NCBI GenBank assembly: GCA_018398805.1
Contig: JAGFBZ010002268.1
Coordinates: 248,001 to 312,000 of the forward strand
DNA: 64,000 bases
Direction of reading: 5' to 3'
Source of the DNA: Hirundichthys speculiger
Lineage: Eukaryota > Chordata > Actinopteri > Beloniformes > Exocoetidae
Below, piece by piece: positions 22,978 to 36,993 of the stretch (position 1 is its first letter; every line of letters begins with the position of its first letter). The position numbers were made by a program, and so were the translations under genes. The notes beneath the pieces were generated by a model, which saw nothing but the letters and a program-made list of their open reading frames with translations, had not been told where the DNA came from and searched no databases.

Positions 22978-25900
22978 TGGTTGCCCTTTATTCCCGTGGT
23001 GTTTTGATCACAACTTGGCATACACATTTCATTAATACATCAGAAATGTATGTCACCTTTTTGAACAAGGGCACATTATTTAATGACATATTGTGGCTTT
23101 CTTGGTAACTTCATTAGCATTGAAATTAATAAGTACAAAGGACAATTAGGCACCCACTATCAAAAAACTTCCCACAGAAGAGAAGACAAAATCCCAAAAG
23201 TAGTAACCTCTTCTATTATAGCAGGTTTTTTTTCTTCCCTTTTATTACTGCCCTGTTGTTAGTAGCACAAATATGAGTTTAACAAGGTAGGCGGTTAACC
23301 TAATTAGTTAAACTCATCTTTTTTTAATCATTATTTTGTTGTTTTTTTATCACACAAGCTGTAATCACCCTACACAAGATGAATCTCAGTCTAGAGGAAA
23401 TACATATATTGCTTTAAAATCATTTTTAACAAGCTTTGTATATTAATTTGCTCCATAATGATTTTAATGACCATTCATTTTATTTTGCACACTGATAAGA
23501 TTAATCTTGTTCTCCATTAATGTTCTGTTCTGCAATAAAAATGAGGCATTAATACAAAAACAGAATAGCTGTAAAAACATTTTACAATTCCTGTGTTTAC
23601 CATTAGATGCATTTCTAAAGCTGTCTCTAAAAATTACTTTGCTGTCAGTTGAAATTTTGTACATAATGAAATTTTACAATTAAATATTTGTTTGATGTGT
23701 TATTTTAGAATAAAGGTCAAGGTGCTGTGCTCTATCATTAAAAATTATCAAACAATAGAAGGACACTGTGCTGTTTCAAGTCAAGGGTGATGCCTTTTTC
23801 TCTGTATTATCTGTATTTGTGATATTCAGTGCCACAACTTTGACAGATGTTCATGACACCGTGTGTTACTTGTAATATTGATGAAGAATTCAGGTCTGTC
23901 AATAATGCATAGATGTCTGCCTTGTTAATCCAAGCGGACAGCTAGACTTCAATGTTTATGGTTGAGTGGCTGAGTTATAAATAAACAGTTTATTTTTTTT
24001 AGGCACACAAAACACAAAGATGAACAGTTGTTTCCTAAGCTTTGCGACATCAGCCCATAGTCTACATATTCATTTTTTGAAGTCACGTCAAAAACCCTTT
24101 CAGGCAAGCTTCAAAGGATACAACCCTTCAGTTACCTTCCTTTCATAGAAATACTGCACACTCTTCAAATCATAAATTTCATTTAGGACGCTGCCGATGC
24201 CAGTTGTTTTTGTGAGCGTTTATGCCACACACACGTACAGTGTGCTCATTAGTCATTCTGTCATAAAAGTGGTGTCAGCATGAACAATAAGCACAGCTCG
24301 TCCAAAACAAGGCTTTTTGTCTGTCTAAAACTAACAGTGTTGGCAGGCAGTGCTTCTAATAATGTAATAACCAAATCAGCCACACATACAGGAAAACACA
24401 CACACAGATGAAGACACACAGAGAGTAATACATGCAATACAGCAGAACACAGCTCCTCGACGCCTGTCTGATTATAGCAGGAGATAAAATAGCAAGGAAT
24501 TAGCTTATGCAGCAGCCCATCTCAAGTAAAAATTTAAAAAAAAGGAGATATTGAAGAAAGACAAAGGTGGAAGGGTGAATAAAGTACAGAGGCCCAATTA
24601 AAGAGAGATGAGGTAGGATTATGAGGAGAAGGTTAGATAAAACAGTGAAAAAAAAAATCAATATTTGTTTACTCCTGCATTCCAAAGTCAATGGTGAAAG
24701 AAAGAACAGAAGGAAGGAAAGAAAGAGAGAGGGGAAGGAAACTGGCTCACATTTACACCCAAATTTGGTAAATGCGTGGACATTTCATGCATCTTTACAC
24801 AGTACTTGTATTCTCATTTCTAATGTATGCGCAAAGACAGCATAGCCTGAAACCAGATGGTCCAAAATTCTTACACATACGCCTGTAAATACATGTAAGT
24901 GCATACAAAAATACCCAGAGACTGCCTAGCATGTAACGTTGTTGAATTTCCTCGGCTAAGCATGTCTAAACAGCTCAGAAGCGGTGGCGGCAGGATGGTT
25001 CCAGCAACAGATGACTGTCCCGATGCATAATTAACAGGCAGGTTTGGCAGCGTCAGAGGTCACCATGTCCTCTCCATTAGCCAGGCGCCAATCAGCCTCT
25101 GGATCACCTGAGCACGTCCTTGTACCAACAGCAGATTGCTCAGAGGACATCAGTCACATTATACAGCCCAGTCAGCGGCTGGGACTCACACAAAGGCCTG
25201 AGCAGGGACAGGCGAGAGATAGAGTACAGTGGCGAAGCTGAGCCGCCACTCAGGGTAGAACTGAGGACATGACAAAACACACCCTGCACAAGAACGTGAC
25301 CTTGCACATCCAGATGCAGTCAGTCCATGACGCAGGTCAAAGGAAGAATGGACTGGTAGGAGCAAATTGATTCAGCCTTACTGTTGTGAAAAATGAAATA
25401 GTTTTTTTTTTTTATTCTGTGCTGGTTATAGTGATATGTCTATTAAACTGGATTTGTTGCAATAATCCCACTGATGGGTGCAAATGTGTTCCTTTTAAAT
25501 GTCAGTCCTGTCCAGGTCAGTATAATTGTGTTTCTGAAAATGCCACAGCAGGTGCCACCAGCTTTAATTTTTCTTAGACATTTAGTGGCATTTTGTTGAG
25601 ACGTGTTGAACGAGTTTTGCAATATCAATGAGAAATACTTGAACTTTTGCTAGAGGATCTACATCCAACCTCTGCTCCCGATGAAATGGTCGAATTTAAA
25701 GCAGAGGCCGGCGCCTCTGTCGTCACATTCATATTAGTCCTGGTGCAGTAACACTAAATACTTAAGTCAGTAATGCCTTTGGTCTGATGGAAGTTCTAAA
25801 GCTGCTTCAGACCGCTCACCAAACAAACCATTTGCTCTCTCTCAGACCACAGCTCTAAATCTTTGGGCTCCCATTGACCTGGAACAGGGCCTCAACACAA

Positions 25901-28019
25901 TACTGAAAGAGTCCTTTGAGAGAGGACACTGAGCAGGCAGGAGTAGGAGGAGTTTGAGGGCAGAGAAGCCAGGCTTAGGCTGTGAGTGGAGGGTCCCTTA
26001 GCTCCTGTTTCCCAGCAGAGACTGATCGGTCCGGGGAGATGAAAGACCCTCAGACTCTGTGAATTGAACTCTAGACAACTCTCACAGAACTTGATGTGCA
26101 AACATAAGGCCTCCTTCAAAACAACAGAATGACTGTTTTCAATTGGTTTATCTTTTGTTTTTAGTTTACCAAGGCAATGGTTGACTTCTGGGGGGCAACA
26201 ATGCAGTGGACACATGGTATTGTTGAGACCAAGTTGAGGGCTTCATTAAGGAGGTGTGAAACTGTAATTAGATTATAAATGCAACTTTTGTTTCCTTGAT
26301 TCTTTGAGTTTGTATAAAGCAGATATAATCACCAAAAGATTTAAATTTTGATGTTTCATTAAGTATGCTGTTACGGACAAAGGAAAAAAAAAGGCCTTGT
26401 TTAATGAACTACTAACTATGATAAAAGTTCAAAAGTTATTCTGTACTTAGGCATATAATTATATGTGTCTTTATAAAACAATATGACTCAGATTGTGTTT
26501 CTTGGCAGGTCGTCTGTGAGCATCTTTTGTTACTGGGGTAAGTAATCACTCTAAAATCTTTTGGATCTAAGAAGTCAAACGTTGTTGTTCCCTGCAGAAT
26601 TTACAGTGTGTTAAAACTTCATTGTGTATCGCTGAGTGCAATTTGGTAACCACCTTTCTTCTTCTTTTTGGTGTGATAGGGATTTGTCTGTGTCAACAGT
26701 CTGCTTTCCAAAGCATGTCATCCAAGATTCAAATGTATTTCATACCTAAATTAGTTAGTCAGGTTATGCTTTTTTTTTTTTGTTTGTTTGTTTGTTCAAC
26801 TGTTTTATAAAATGCTTTACAGCCCAGTCTCTTCCCATGTATTAAAGGAAACTTATCAATATGCTGTTCATTACGCACAGCAGACGGTGTTTCTATACTC
26901 AAGTGAGAACATGGAACACTTTATATCATGTCAGTAATTATTGAGCTCGTTGGAATGACAGACCTTATAGTGAAGTTTGAGTTTTACTTGAGCAGAAATA
27001 GTTTCTAGTTTTGTAGTGGCTTATTCAAGCTGCTCCAAAAAAAAAAAAAAAAAAAAAACTATTGAAGATAAAGTGAAAAGTTGCCTGTCATGAGGATTAG
27101 ATTGGGGTATGTGGGATAATTCAAATATGAGCAAAACTAGACTTCCACATAAAGAAAAAAAACTACAATAATACTGCTCAGTAAGGTTGGGGTGGAATAT
27201 TCAGATATTTGTTCATTAAGTGGCTGTCTGGTTTTCAGTTTCGGTATCAGCATACATACTTTTTTTATTTGCTTTTGCTAATGAGCTAGATTCAAAATGC
27301 ATTTAATGAAATACATACAAAGCTGAAATAATAATATAATGAAATCTATACCTGGCCACAAGCAGACAGCACTCTCACTCACTGGGGTTCACTGGGGTTG
27401 TTGAAAGAACAACAGTATCCTCAATACTTCAGCTGTGTGGCAACACTGTAAATTGAGCAGCGACATCAATAAACTGGTCCTTCCAAAGTGGTATGACAGC
27501 CATAAAAAGCTACATGAAATGTTCTTTGTTCTATGTACACCATTATCAGTTTGATACAATCAGCTACTTATTTAGTAGACCAGGACTTCAGAATCCAACA
27601 TGGCTGCTTACTCACGTCAAGAAAGTAAACACTAATCTAATTTTTACTGTTTATAACAGTTCTGTCTTATCATATTCATCATCTAATCACAACATCAGCT
27701 GTAGGTTAATCATGGTACTGTTCACTTTTAAATCAATGGATGTGTTGCTACACAGTTTGTATACTCTAACAATACAAATGTGCTCAGAATTATTATGAAT
27801 TAATATTGGTAATAACAGCTAGCAGCACAACTACTCTGAAGGTTTGGAAAGGATCATTTCCTGACGTTGAATTTTTTACAGAAACATTTGTAGGCTACCT
27901 TTTGGGTGCAATATAATATGTGCATATAGAACATGGGAATTGTATTTGATTACAGTTTGTGATCAGATCACTCAAATTGCAAGTCAGTAAGCAGGTAGAA
28001 AGAACCTAATAGTAGCAGA
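22978..28019. other. Non-coding stretch, no gene recognised
   Basis: Five kilobases of AT-rich, mostly unique-looking DNA. Notable items: a purine-only run at about 24693-24741, a GC-balanced repeat-free stretch at 24960-25340 that could be regulatory, and a poly(A) tract at 27037-27058. Open frames are under 110 codons and show no motif. Confidence 0.55.
27037..27058. repeat. Poly(A) tract
   Basis: 22 consecutive A, no retroelement body recognised upstream. Confidence 0.95.
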
Positions 28020-28270
28020 AGTATCATCACCAGTATTTGTAGCAGGATTCGTCATCCTGGCAACCATCCAGGCTGGAAGCTATATTTAGAGTTAGTTGGC
28101 CTCATTGGCTCTTGGCTAGATTTTCAATGTTATTCTTTTTGCCACACCTGCTTTAGCTTTAGCTGGTGATATGTCAATCATAGATGATTACGCCTGAACT
28201 AATTTTACCCAAGTTCACAAGCACAAATGATTAATAACTTTTGACTGCATGTTTGGCATAGCTTTTGGCA
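28020..28270. other. Candidate conserved non-coding block
   Basis: Repeat-free sequence with 'cctggcaaccatccaggctg' and 'gatatgtcaatcatagatga'. The first contains a possible RFX half-site (GGCAAC). Low-confidence regulatory candidate. Confidence 0.18.
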
Positions 28271-28919
28271 TCAAAAATAAATAATTTTTTTTGGCTTGAT
28301 GTTTTTCTTGTTGGTCTCTACAATTATAGGGGGAACAATGCAAATACTTTTCTTCCCTCCCTTTTTTCTTTTTGGGATTTTTCCACATGAAGCCAGTATT
28401 TTCTCACTCTCAGTGCTGTTTAAGGTAAAACATCTGTGTTTCATTTTTGTTCGAGTGAATAAAGCTTAACAGAAATACTGATTTATGTCTGTTCATACAG
28501 TGCACAGTGCCAAGTTGCAATAAAAGGAAAAACAAACCTTCTCGCAGCTGCCAAATCCTTCTCTGTCTCAATGAAACTGATATTATCTAAATTAACAGCT
28601 AACGATTATGTGTCTGTAAAATCTGATGGTAAATTGTGTTTCAAAATTCCCAGTTTTGTTGTGAGAGTTCAGGAGAAGCAGAGGTTTATCGTTTTAGTTG
28701 TGTCTGGACCCCTTCTTTATTTGGTGATGGCTGTGATATATACAAGTACAAGTGCATCCTCTGTCAAGTCCAAGGTTTTATTTATCTTAGTTAGAAGAAA
28801 GAAGAAAGAACATGTGGACCTTTCCAAGTCTTAAAATTAGATTCATACAACCTCAGGTGAAACACAGCACATAACATTTTACTTGTTATCTACTTAACAA
28901 AACTAAGCCACAGCACCGA

Positions 28920-29110
28920 AGCAGTTGACAAAAAACAAAGAGTGTGATTCAATAGCTTGTAGAAGGACTTTTGGCAGCAGTAACTTGAAATAGCTGTTTT
29001 CTATACTATGTTATCAACCTCTCACATCATTGTGGAGGAATGTTGGCCCATTTCTCCTTACAGTGTTGCTGGGTGTATATTTGTGCATCATTTAAACTCT
29101 CATTTTGTCA
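28920..29110 (-). mobile_element. Degenerate interspersed repeat fragment
   Basis: 'agaaggacttttggcagcag', 'ctctcacatcattgtggagg' and 'tggcccatttctccttacag' resemble a repeat I recall as frequent in fish genomes, probably part of a DNA transposon in antisense. No ends or open frame are visible and the superfamily is not determinable here. Confidence 0.35.
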
Positions 29111-30303
29111 ATTAGACCCAATCCCAACTCAAGTGTTCAAGAAGTATTCTCCCTTCTCAACTGGTCTACTTTGGCAGCTTATAGCACTGATTATTACTGA
29201 AGACATTCATTGTTGACTAAGAGTACATTCAGCTGTATTCTATTTTAGTTTGTTTACTGAAATCAGCTCTGATTCTGATGCAGCCGTGGCTGCACCAAGG
29301 AGTTAAGAGGGAATTACAGGCCAGCTACATTAGCCATTAGCTCAAGGGACATGGGGATACTGACTAACCAAAGTCATTTGTTTGCAGAGAAACAATCACA
29401 TTTGCTCAGTCTAGTGCAGTTTCAGCTAACTGCCTTGTTCACAGCTAAGCTCAAGTGAACTGTGAAGCGAATGGATCGTTTCAGTAAGTAATTCTGTTCA
29501 GTTCGTTAACCCAAAAGATTTATTCATCATTTGTGACCCACACACTGTGGCGATCCCACAATGGGCAGTGTGCACGACACAACATTATGGGTGGGTCAGA
29601 GGGGCACCACAGCCTGACAGTAGCAACAGGAATGATTTTGCTGCTTGCAAATTGAGACCAGGGGAGATTAGCCTGTTTCAGCCTTGGCCCAGCCTGGCTC
29701 AAGAGTGGGAAAATGGGTACTGGGAACTAATGAATCACAATCAGTATTATGTGGTGTTATGTATAGCCATGCCTCTTCAGATAGTTTACTGATCCAATCA
29801 CGTCCTGTCAATGGCCTCATAAGCAAAGGAAGCCCTTTGGATAAAAAAGGAGAGTGGACAATACAGCCCCTCTGGCCTCTGTGGCCTAGTTTCCCTTTCT
29901 ATCCTTGCCTAGAGTTCACAGAGCTCTGCCCACACTTCCATCCCACTTGTCTGTCTTGGTGAGATGTGGAGGCTGGCCAGTCTTGATCCTGTGATGAAGG
30001 GTCTTTTACTTTGAAGATAAAGATGTGAATTTATGGTGACTGCCAACCCATGTTGGTAGTTAAGATTTTCATGAAGAAACTGTGTGGGTGGAAGGATATG
30101 TTTTTCTGTGGAAGATAAACAATATGTGATATAATGGCAGTCTGATCTGCTGATAGAGATATGAAAATGAGGCTAACATGCTCAGTCTCCAGTGAGAGAC
30201 ACCTGTCTCTGAGAGTTCAGCATTTCTTTTAAACTGAATGAGTAACAACTCTTCATCAGTTAGTCAAGTTTATACTTGAAGTTTAGCACTTCACTTATTG
30301 CTG
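29111..30303. other. Non-coding stretch, no gene recognised
   Basis: Unique-looking DNA. The 29520-29962 interval is open in several frames on both strands, without a recognisable protein motif. Confidence 0.5.
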
Positions 30304-30322
30304 CACACACACACACACACAC
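30304..30322. repeat. (CA)n microsatellite
   Basis: Nine CA units plus one base. Confidence 0.95.
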
Positions 30323-30506
30323 TGAAACAGATATTACCTTAGTAAAGGGAACAGACAGCCTGACACAAGCAGAGAGAAACCACACAGAGAATCACCAAAA
30401 CATGATCACTAATAAATGCTACATAAACTACCAAGGCATCAAAAACAGTCTTAATAACAATTACATTTTTCAAAAAGGTATTTCATGGTTAATATTCTTT
30501 TAAAAC

Positions 30507-30508
<2 letters not shown>

Positions 30509-30567
<59 letters not shown>
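30509..30567. repeat. Long (TA)n array
   Basis: 59 bases of uninterrupted AT dinucleotides. Such tracts can extrude cruciforms and are unstable. Confidence 0.97.
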
Positions 30568-30571
<4 letters not shown>

Positions 30572-30743
30572 CACTTGAAATTATGTGCTGGTTTTCCTGC
30601 AGAAGTGCAATTCTTCATACCACCACTGGGTACTGAACCCAGCCAGGTACAAAAAGAAAAAAAAAAGATTTTGGTCTCCATAGCTAGTTTTGACATCCAT
30701 GACCACTTTCCAGGCCCTGAATTTTTATATAGCTTATCAGTAA

Positions 30744-30767
30744 TTTTTTTTTTTTTTTTTTTTTTTT
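30744..30767. repeat. Poly(T) tract
   Basis: 24 consecutive T. Confidence 0.95.
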
Positions 30768-30879
30768 GAGAGACAGCCACATTGCAGTGTGTGGTGTTAA
30801 ATGGCTACTTGTCATAATTTCAGCTACTTAGCACTTTTGGTGAACTTGACACCTGAACTGTGATATAAAGTACTGTGAA

Positions 30880-31155
30880 TAAAGCATTTTAAAGACTAGA
30901 AAAGCACTCCAAGAGCGCAGACCTGCACCAAGCGTAACAATTATCGAAAATTTGAAAGTGATCCAGAATCCAGGATTTCTTCCGGATCACACCCAAAATG
31001 AAATCAGTTCTTCCTTTTCACATTTCTGACAACTCCTTGAAAAATTAATCAAAAATCCATCCATAACTTTTAGAGTTATCTTGTACACAGACAAACAAAC
31101 AAACAAACAAACAGACAAACGCCGGCAAAAACATAACCTCCTTGGCGGAGGTAAT
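30880..31155 (+). mobile_element. Interspersed repeat with ACAA tail region, copy 1
   Basis: It shares three segments with the copy at 38277-38783: the head 'agcgcagacct', the core 'atccaggatttcttccggat', and the end 'cttgtacacagacaaacaaa' followed by 'tccttggcggaggta'. This copy lacks about 120 bases present between head and core in copy 2. The head (GACCTGCACCAAG) and tail (CTTGGCGGAGGTA) are near reverse complements of each other (10 of 13), so the element may have short inverted ends. Non-coding. I cannot assign a family with confidence. Confidence 0.7.
31086..31120. repeat. (ACAA)n tetranucleotide repeat
   Basis: About eight ACAA/ACAG units near the 3' end of the interspersed repeat. 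Confidence 0.9.
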
Positions 31156-34100
31156 AATATGACTCACTGTGGTGTTGGTTGTACAGACCACCACAATCAG
31201 ATCTGGGTTGCCCTGGAAGGGTCCAGAGGCAACAGCAACTCAATCAGAGCACCAGCTGCTGCTGCTGCGGCTCAGTGGCCATGGCCAAAGGACTGTCAGA
31301 TTGCAGAAGATGCTCTGATAATCTTTGTTTTAGCTCCAGCAGTCGTCATTTCAGTGTCTGTTTTGGCACAGACATCTGAAAGGAGAATGAATGGAAACAT
31401 TTTAATCAAAACGAATACAAGGTAAGGTTACTTAGCATCATAGGTTTGTATGAGCTAAAATAATTAGCGTGTGGCAACTGAGGTAAGTTGGGCTTTTCCA
31501 CCAAGTGCCAGTCTTGTTCATTTTTCTAATTTACCCATTTTTTGATTACTCGGGGTTGGGTGGGAGTCAGCTCCTACCAAATGTTGACCAGAGCAGCCAC
31601 AACTGATCTTCCAAGTCACTCTTCAGAAACCCATGGATAACATTACATAAGGGTTTGTCCAGTTCTCTTGATGCAGAGGTTGTATGAGAGGGCTGTTACT
31701 GTGCACTTCCCCTGACTTCCTGCCCCCATTTGGTCTGGAATGATATACTTTCATATTGCCCCTTTAATTATCTTCAAACTGAATATAATTTCTTATGTTT
31801 CAGATTCATTTAGAAATTGGGTGAAGAAACATTTCTTTTTCCTCATCAGGGATAGCCTAATCTTAATTCACAAACAAAACCCTGCAATGACAAAGCAAAC
31901 AACAGTTGGAGTCAAGTTAGAAAAAAAATTAAAAACTGAAATCTTCCATAACAGCTCTTGTTTCTTATGTTTTTTTTTCTTAGATTATTTGTTCCCATTG
32001 CACAGTCAGTTAACATATGCCTAATTTTGCAGAATTTAGATCCTTCAATTCTCCCATTCATCACAGCATAATCATCAACAACAACAACAACATTTCCTCT
32101 TTTTTTTTTTTCAAAGATTTTTTTAGGGTTCAGCTAACCCTCCCCCTGCTCAGGCTTTTAGATTTTCACAGAGTTTTAAATAAAATCATCCCTGTATTCT
32201 TTGACAGTGTGCTTCAGGTTGCTGTCTTTTGTAAGGTAAACCTTAACCCCAGCTCCACAGCCTTGACACTCTTTGGAAGATTCAAGGAGTTTGTGTTTTC
32301 CTGTATCTGTCGTTCCCTTTATTCTCACATACTTTTTTAAAAGTTACCTCAATCTCATCAAAGCAACTGTAAATTAACATCTAAATTACAACTTGCCAAC
32401 ATAACAAATGTGAGGATGTGAATGTGAAATGCAGAAAAATGTCCAATGTTGGCAGATATCGTGATTCTTAAATTCAGTTACAAGCATCCAGGAAGATAAA
32501 GTACTTTTGATGTCAAACTATATCAATGAGGTACTTAATTAAGGTTCCCTGAGTGTGACATTTCTGTAATTTGAGTTAAAATCCTCGTCCTTCTGGGAGT
32601 CATTTGTCTATCAAATATGAGACCAAAGACATAGCACACATATTTATAGATTCATTATGACTTAGACTTACCACGGATGTCATTATCTTATCTTGCAGTG
32701 ACAGATCAGTAGTCTGTAGATCAGAGCTGGTTCCAAGTACATTATGAAGGGCTAAGAAAAATAATGGTAGTATATAACCTATACACAAAATCTTATCCTT
32801 CTGTGCATCACAAATATAATTCATTGTGTGCCTTTACACCCATCCAAATGCTTTGAGTTGTTTTGTTTTATAACTTTGGCAAGTTATTTACTGTATTTGC
32901 TAAAGTTGGTTTTCTTCATAAGGACAGGAATGTTGAATATAGGGGAAGAATCCTTCTCTAACAGACTTTTTTTTTCTTTGTTTGTCCTGGCCACAAATGT
33001 AAGAGTTAATGAAGAAGAATTTCAGAGGATTTATGGTATCCTACATGATTTAGAAATTGATATAATTGACAATTATATCAATTAATGACAATATTTTTTT
33101 CAATAATACCTGCTCCATATCCGTGAGAAAAGAAATTTTCTTTAAGGATTTCCCAGTGTGATTGGATGTATTGAATACACATCTTCCCAGCTCCTTGAAT
33201 AATTTCTCCTTTGCTAGGGCAAAATGTTATCAATGTAAATGACAACTGTGAGCCTGTTACATTCGAGTTACATGTCTAAATTATGTGTTTATACTTCTTC
33301 TCTTTATACCTCTTCTATTACGTACCTTTAACCACCAACAGGATTTCTCCGGCATGAAAAGCTGACGTTAGGTTCAATACTGATATTCCACCACTTATTA
33401 CTCATGCCATAGTGTAAGAGGCATTAAATACTTAAATTATGCATTCAACTACTCTGCAATTTCTCTCACATCAACTCTCTGTCCTTCTCTGCTGCAACCG
33501 TTCTACTTTTCTGCTGAAAGGTGTGCTCAAATTTTGTTGTTTGTTGTGTTTTTGGCTAATAAAAGATTGCGTTAGATTACCCCTGCCTCCCAACTTCCTG
33601 CATTTAAGGGATTTAAGTATATTCAACCAGTGAGAAGTTGATATGTGGCTTAAATGTGCATAAAAAAATCAACTATCATACATTAATCACTTTCATGACT
33701 TTTTTTGTTCTCCCAGATTCCCTTCCCCCAATATAAAAAGGATGTGTTTTGTGATAGTTGTTATCAGTAGTACATTTTGGCTCTGTGACATGGCCACAGA
33801 GTTCCTCATTTATATCTTTGTGTGTCTGTGTACATGTTGCTGAAAATATGTCGTGTCACAGAATGGCCTCTTGGGCCAGAGCTTTATTTACTGGTAGGCT
33901 CGGTGGGAACACAGCCGCCACAGATCACTACTCGACCTTAATTATGTTATCAGTCAACTCTGGGTGTAAATATCCTCGAGAATATATTGGGCCCAGAGGA
34001 AAACATTCACACACCACAAACTTGGACGCATAACTCATAAACTCTTGAAAAACACTTCCAGTATTGTGGTCGTCATTGGTTAAAATCTATTTTTGCCCCT

Positions 34101-36304
34101 TGAATGATGTGTGTATGATCAATATGTCTGAGTAGGTATGCTGTACTTTTTATTTACAATCAGAATGCCACACTAGATTTCAAACAAAGAGTGGAGGAAC
34201 AGTGAGAGAAAAAGTGCAGGGAAGGTGATGAGACAAAGAAAAGACAGTTCAATCACTGAACAAAGTAGCTGCTTCTCAAGGACTGCCAGAGGCAAAGCTG
34301 TACTATCGCAGATTTATCATACACATACAGCACAGGCACACTCACAAACTCCCTCGCACACACACACACAGACACAAAGTACTTCAATATGAACATGGAC
34401 TGTCAGACTCAGTGTATCCACAGTGAAAATATGAAATATGGGGCATGGCTGGGACAGACAGCCCTGAGCAACAGAGCCTGTATCTGTGGGATAAATAAAC
34501 GTCCAATGCCAGAGAGAGTTCAAGTTTATTTTCAAAGGATGTTAAAGCCAAGACTGTTGTTTTGGCTCTGAGGGCCTGCCTGGACCCATGCGGCAACAAT
34601 ACCTCACTCTTAAGATAATTTTTAATATTTTCACCCTCACCACTGAATAGCAAACAATGGCGGGAACCAAGTATGTACGTATTATGCATACAACGGTACT
34701 CAGTAAAATACCAAACCGTTCAGACCCCATTTTAATCAAATCCAAGTAATTTATCATTTATTTCTGAAGTTGAACAGCAAACCCCTTTTGGCAGGTTAAT
34801 AAGAAATGTGTCTCGATTTAACATGTCGCAGATTGTTAATGTAAAGAACACAATTCCGACACCTGGCACAAAAGCCCTCACTAACACAGTTAGGACAAAT
34901 CTGAAACTTTTTTGTCTTTCTCTTAGTGATTCAAATGTTTATCTCAGTGATGTGTTTTTTCTGGACTACAGCTTGTATTTAAGTGTCACCATCCTCACCG
35001 TGGTGACTAAGTAATTGTAATGTGTGTGACCCTCTCCCACCCTGCGCTGTCCTGCCTATTAGAGGTTGTCACCACGACTTTTATTTAGTTAACGATAAGA
35101 AACTGCTGGATGCCAATACATGCAGACCTAAAACCCCTTTCACACAAATAGCATAAGGAAGATAAATGTGTTTACTAATAATTACTACACAGCCTCTGTT
35201 CTTGCTGTTCAGTACATGCTGGCTGGTGACTCATTCTCATCAGCACAGGACAAACCGAGGTGTGACATTACTGCAGTGCGTTCCTGTGTGTGTGTGGGGG
35301 GGGTGTCTTAGATAAAACACAGTGATGCAAGTATCTTGAATTTAAGACAGATGAATTTGACACAGAATTATGCTGAGACACATGCACAAAAAGCACATAA
35401 TGTTGACCTCTCCCACGTCTGACAACATAAATTGCACTGATAAGTGGAACGGGATGTGTGTGTATTTACATGCATCTGCCACAAATAATGAATAAGGGGT
35501 CCGCTGTCTCTATATGTGCTCATCATAAGTGAGCGTTAACAGCAAAATGCGCCATTAAACCTTGTGATTATATAAAGAGCCTTACATAAATCCTTTAGTG
35601 AGCTAAAAATACTGAACCCAGCGGTGGTATCCCCATATATAGGTCTACCAGTAAATTATTCAATACAAGTGAAGTCTGACCAAAAAAAAAAAAATACACA
35701 AATTCATGCAACAACTCAAGTCAATGCATGCTGCCTGCATGCCTGCTGAGATTTCAGGTCACCACTGTTAAGTGGTTTAAGCAAAGTTTGGAGCTGCAGT
35801 TTTTAGTAGGCAGTAAAAGGCAGAGAGAGGTGAAACAGAGCTGGAGATTAGCAAAGTCTGCCTGTGGGGAAAAAAAAGAAAGATTAAAGACAGATTCATA
35901 TTTTGCTTTCATTTTTCTCTTTGCCTCGGTTTGCTCTTTGTAAGTTGAACTATCATGTGTGATTATGCCGAAATGATGGCACTTTTCCTTTGTTCTGTTT
36001 TTTTTTTTTTTTTTTTTTGGAGATGCGACAAGGGAGATCTGTATTTTCTAAGTATTTACTCACAATTGGTGCACTTGGAAAGAGTTCTTTAGCAGTTGGG
36101 GATAAAAATGAGTTTTCTTTTAAATGGGTACAAATCTCTGCACAGAAGCCGCCATGCAACACACAAACATTTACAGCTGCCGTGGAAGTGTATTTTTTAT
36201 ATGTTCATTTGAATGAAAACTTCCAGAATTCCCATGTAGGTTTGGTAAAGGTAATGCAAGGCACCAGAAAACAGAAAAACATTGGTTCAATAATGGTGAA
36301 ACAA
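31156..36304. other. Non-coding stretch, no gene recognised
   Basis: Five kilobases of AT-rich unique-looking DNA. It contains a perfect 29-base palindrome (33055-33083, listed), a CA-rich patch at 34320-34380 and poly(T) at about 36000-36018. Open frames do not exceed 115 codons and none has a motif. Confidence 0.55.
33055..33083. repeat. Perfect palindrome, 14-bp arms
   Basis: Arms AATTGATATAATTG and CAATTATATCAATT are exact reverse complements separated by one base. It could form a cruciform or be a dimer-binding site; AT-rich chance palindromes also occur. Confidence 0.9.
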
Positions 36305-36936
36305 TAAGGTTAGGTCCAGAAGTATTTGGATAATGAGTTTCTTTTAATTTTTTTTTTTTTTAATGATTTTGCCTTCATTCACCACCATAGTGGATTTTAA
36401 ATAAAAAAATATGTGATCAAAGTATAGACTTTCAGCTTTAAATTAAGAGTTTTCAAAAAGACTGTGACATCTATCATTAAGGAATGACAGTCATTTCAAG
36501 CAAAGTACCTTCATTTTAGGGACTCAAAAGTATTTTGACAAATGACAAAGCTAAGTGGCTCAGTTCTCCCATCAACTCAAGCAAAATTAAGCTGATGAAA
36601 GGTCTGGAGTTGATATCAGGTTCTAAGTTGGTGTTTGGCAGCTTTTTAGAGTTACCAGTGTGAAGTAAGGAGATCTCAGTGCAAGTGAATGGACCCATCA
36701 TTAGGCTGAAAATAATGGTTTATGAATCTTATACATCTATAAGTGAGATATCAAAACCCCAGGTGTGGCCAAATCAACATTCTGGCATATTTTTGAAATA
36801 AAAGGAAGCAGTGGTTACCCCAAAAAGCCTGGTTTAACACATATGACAGCTTCAGTGAATGATCACAGAATCCTTTCCTGGATGAAGAAAATCCCTTCAG
36901 AATATCAACAGACGTTAAGACTATTCTGGAAAAGGA

Positions 36937-36993
36937 AGGTGCATCATTTTTCATAATTTTTCAAAATGCATCATTTTTCAAAATGATGCACCT
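36937..36993. repeat. Inverted repeat / template-switch scar
   Basis: AGGTGCATCATTTT (36937-36950) is exactly inverted at 36980-36993. A second, tighter hairpin (TGCATCATTTT at 36968-36978, inverted at 36980-36990) overlaps it. The 'tgcatcattttt' word occurs twice forward and once inverted. This is the pattern left by a replication template switch within the Tc1 remnant. Confidence 0.8.

Noticed and set aside
25044..25241. Possible exon (65-codon frame)
   Set aside because: No domain, no credible splice context; balanced composition fits a non-coding element equally well.
30585..30655. Possible SINE head on minus ('ggctgggttcagtaccc')
   Set aside because: Only a B-box-like word is visible; no A box or body motif.
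34320..34380. Direct repeats as a possible CRISPR or satellite
   Set aside because: It is an imperfect CA-rich microsatellite in a vertebrate genome.
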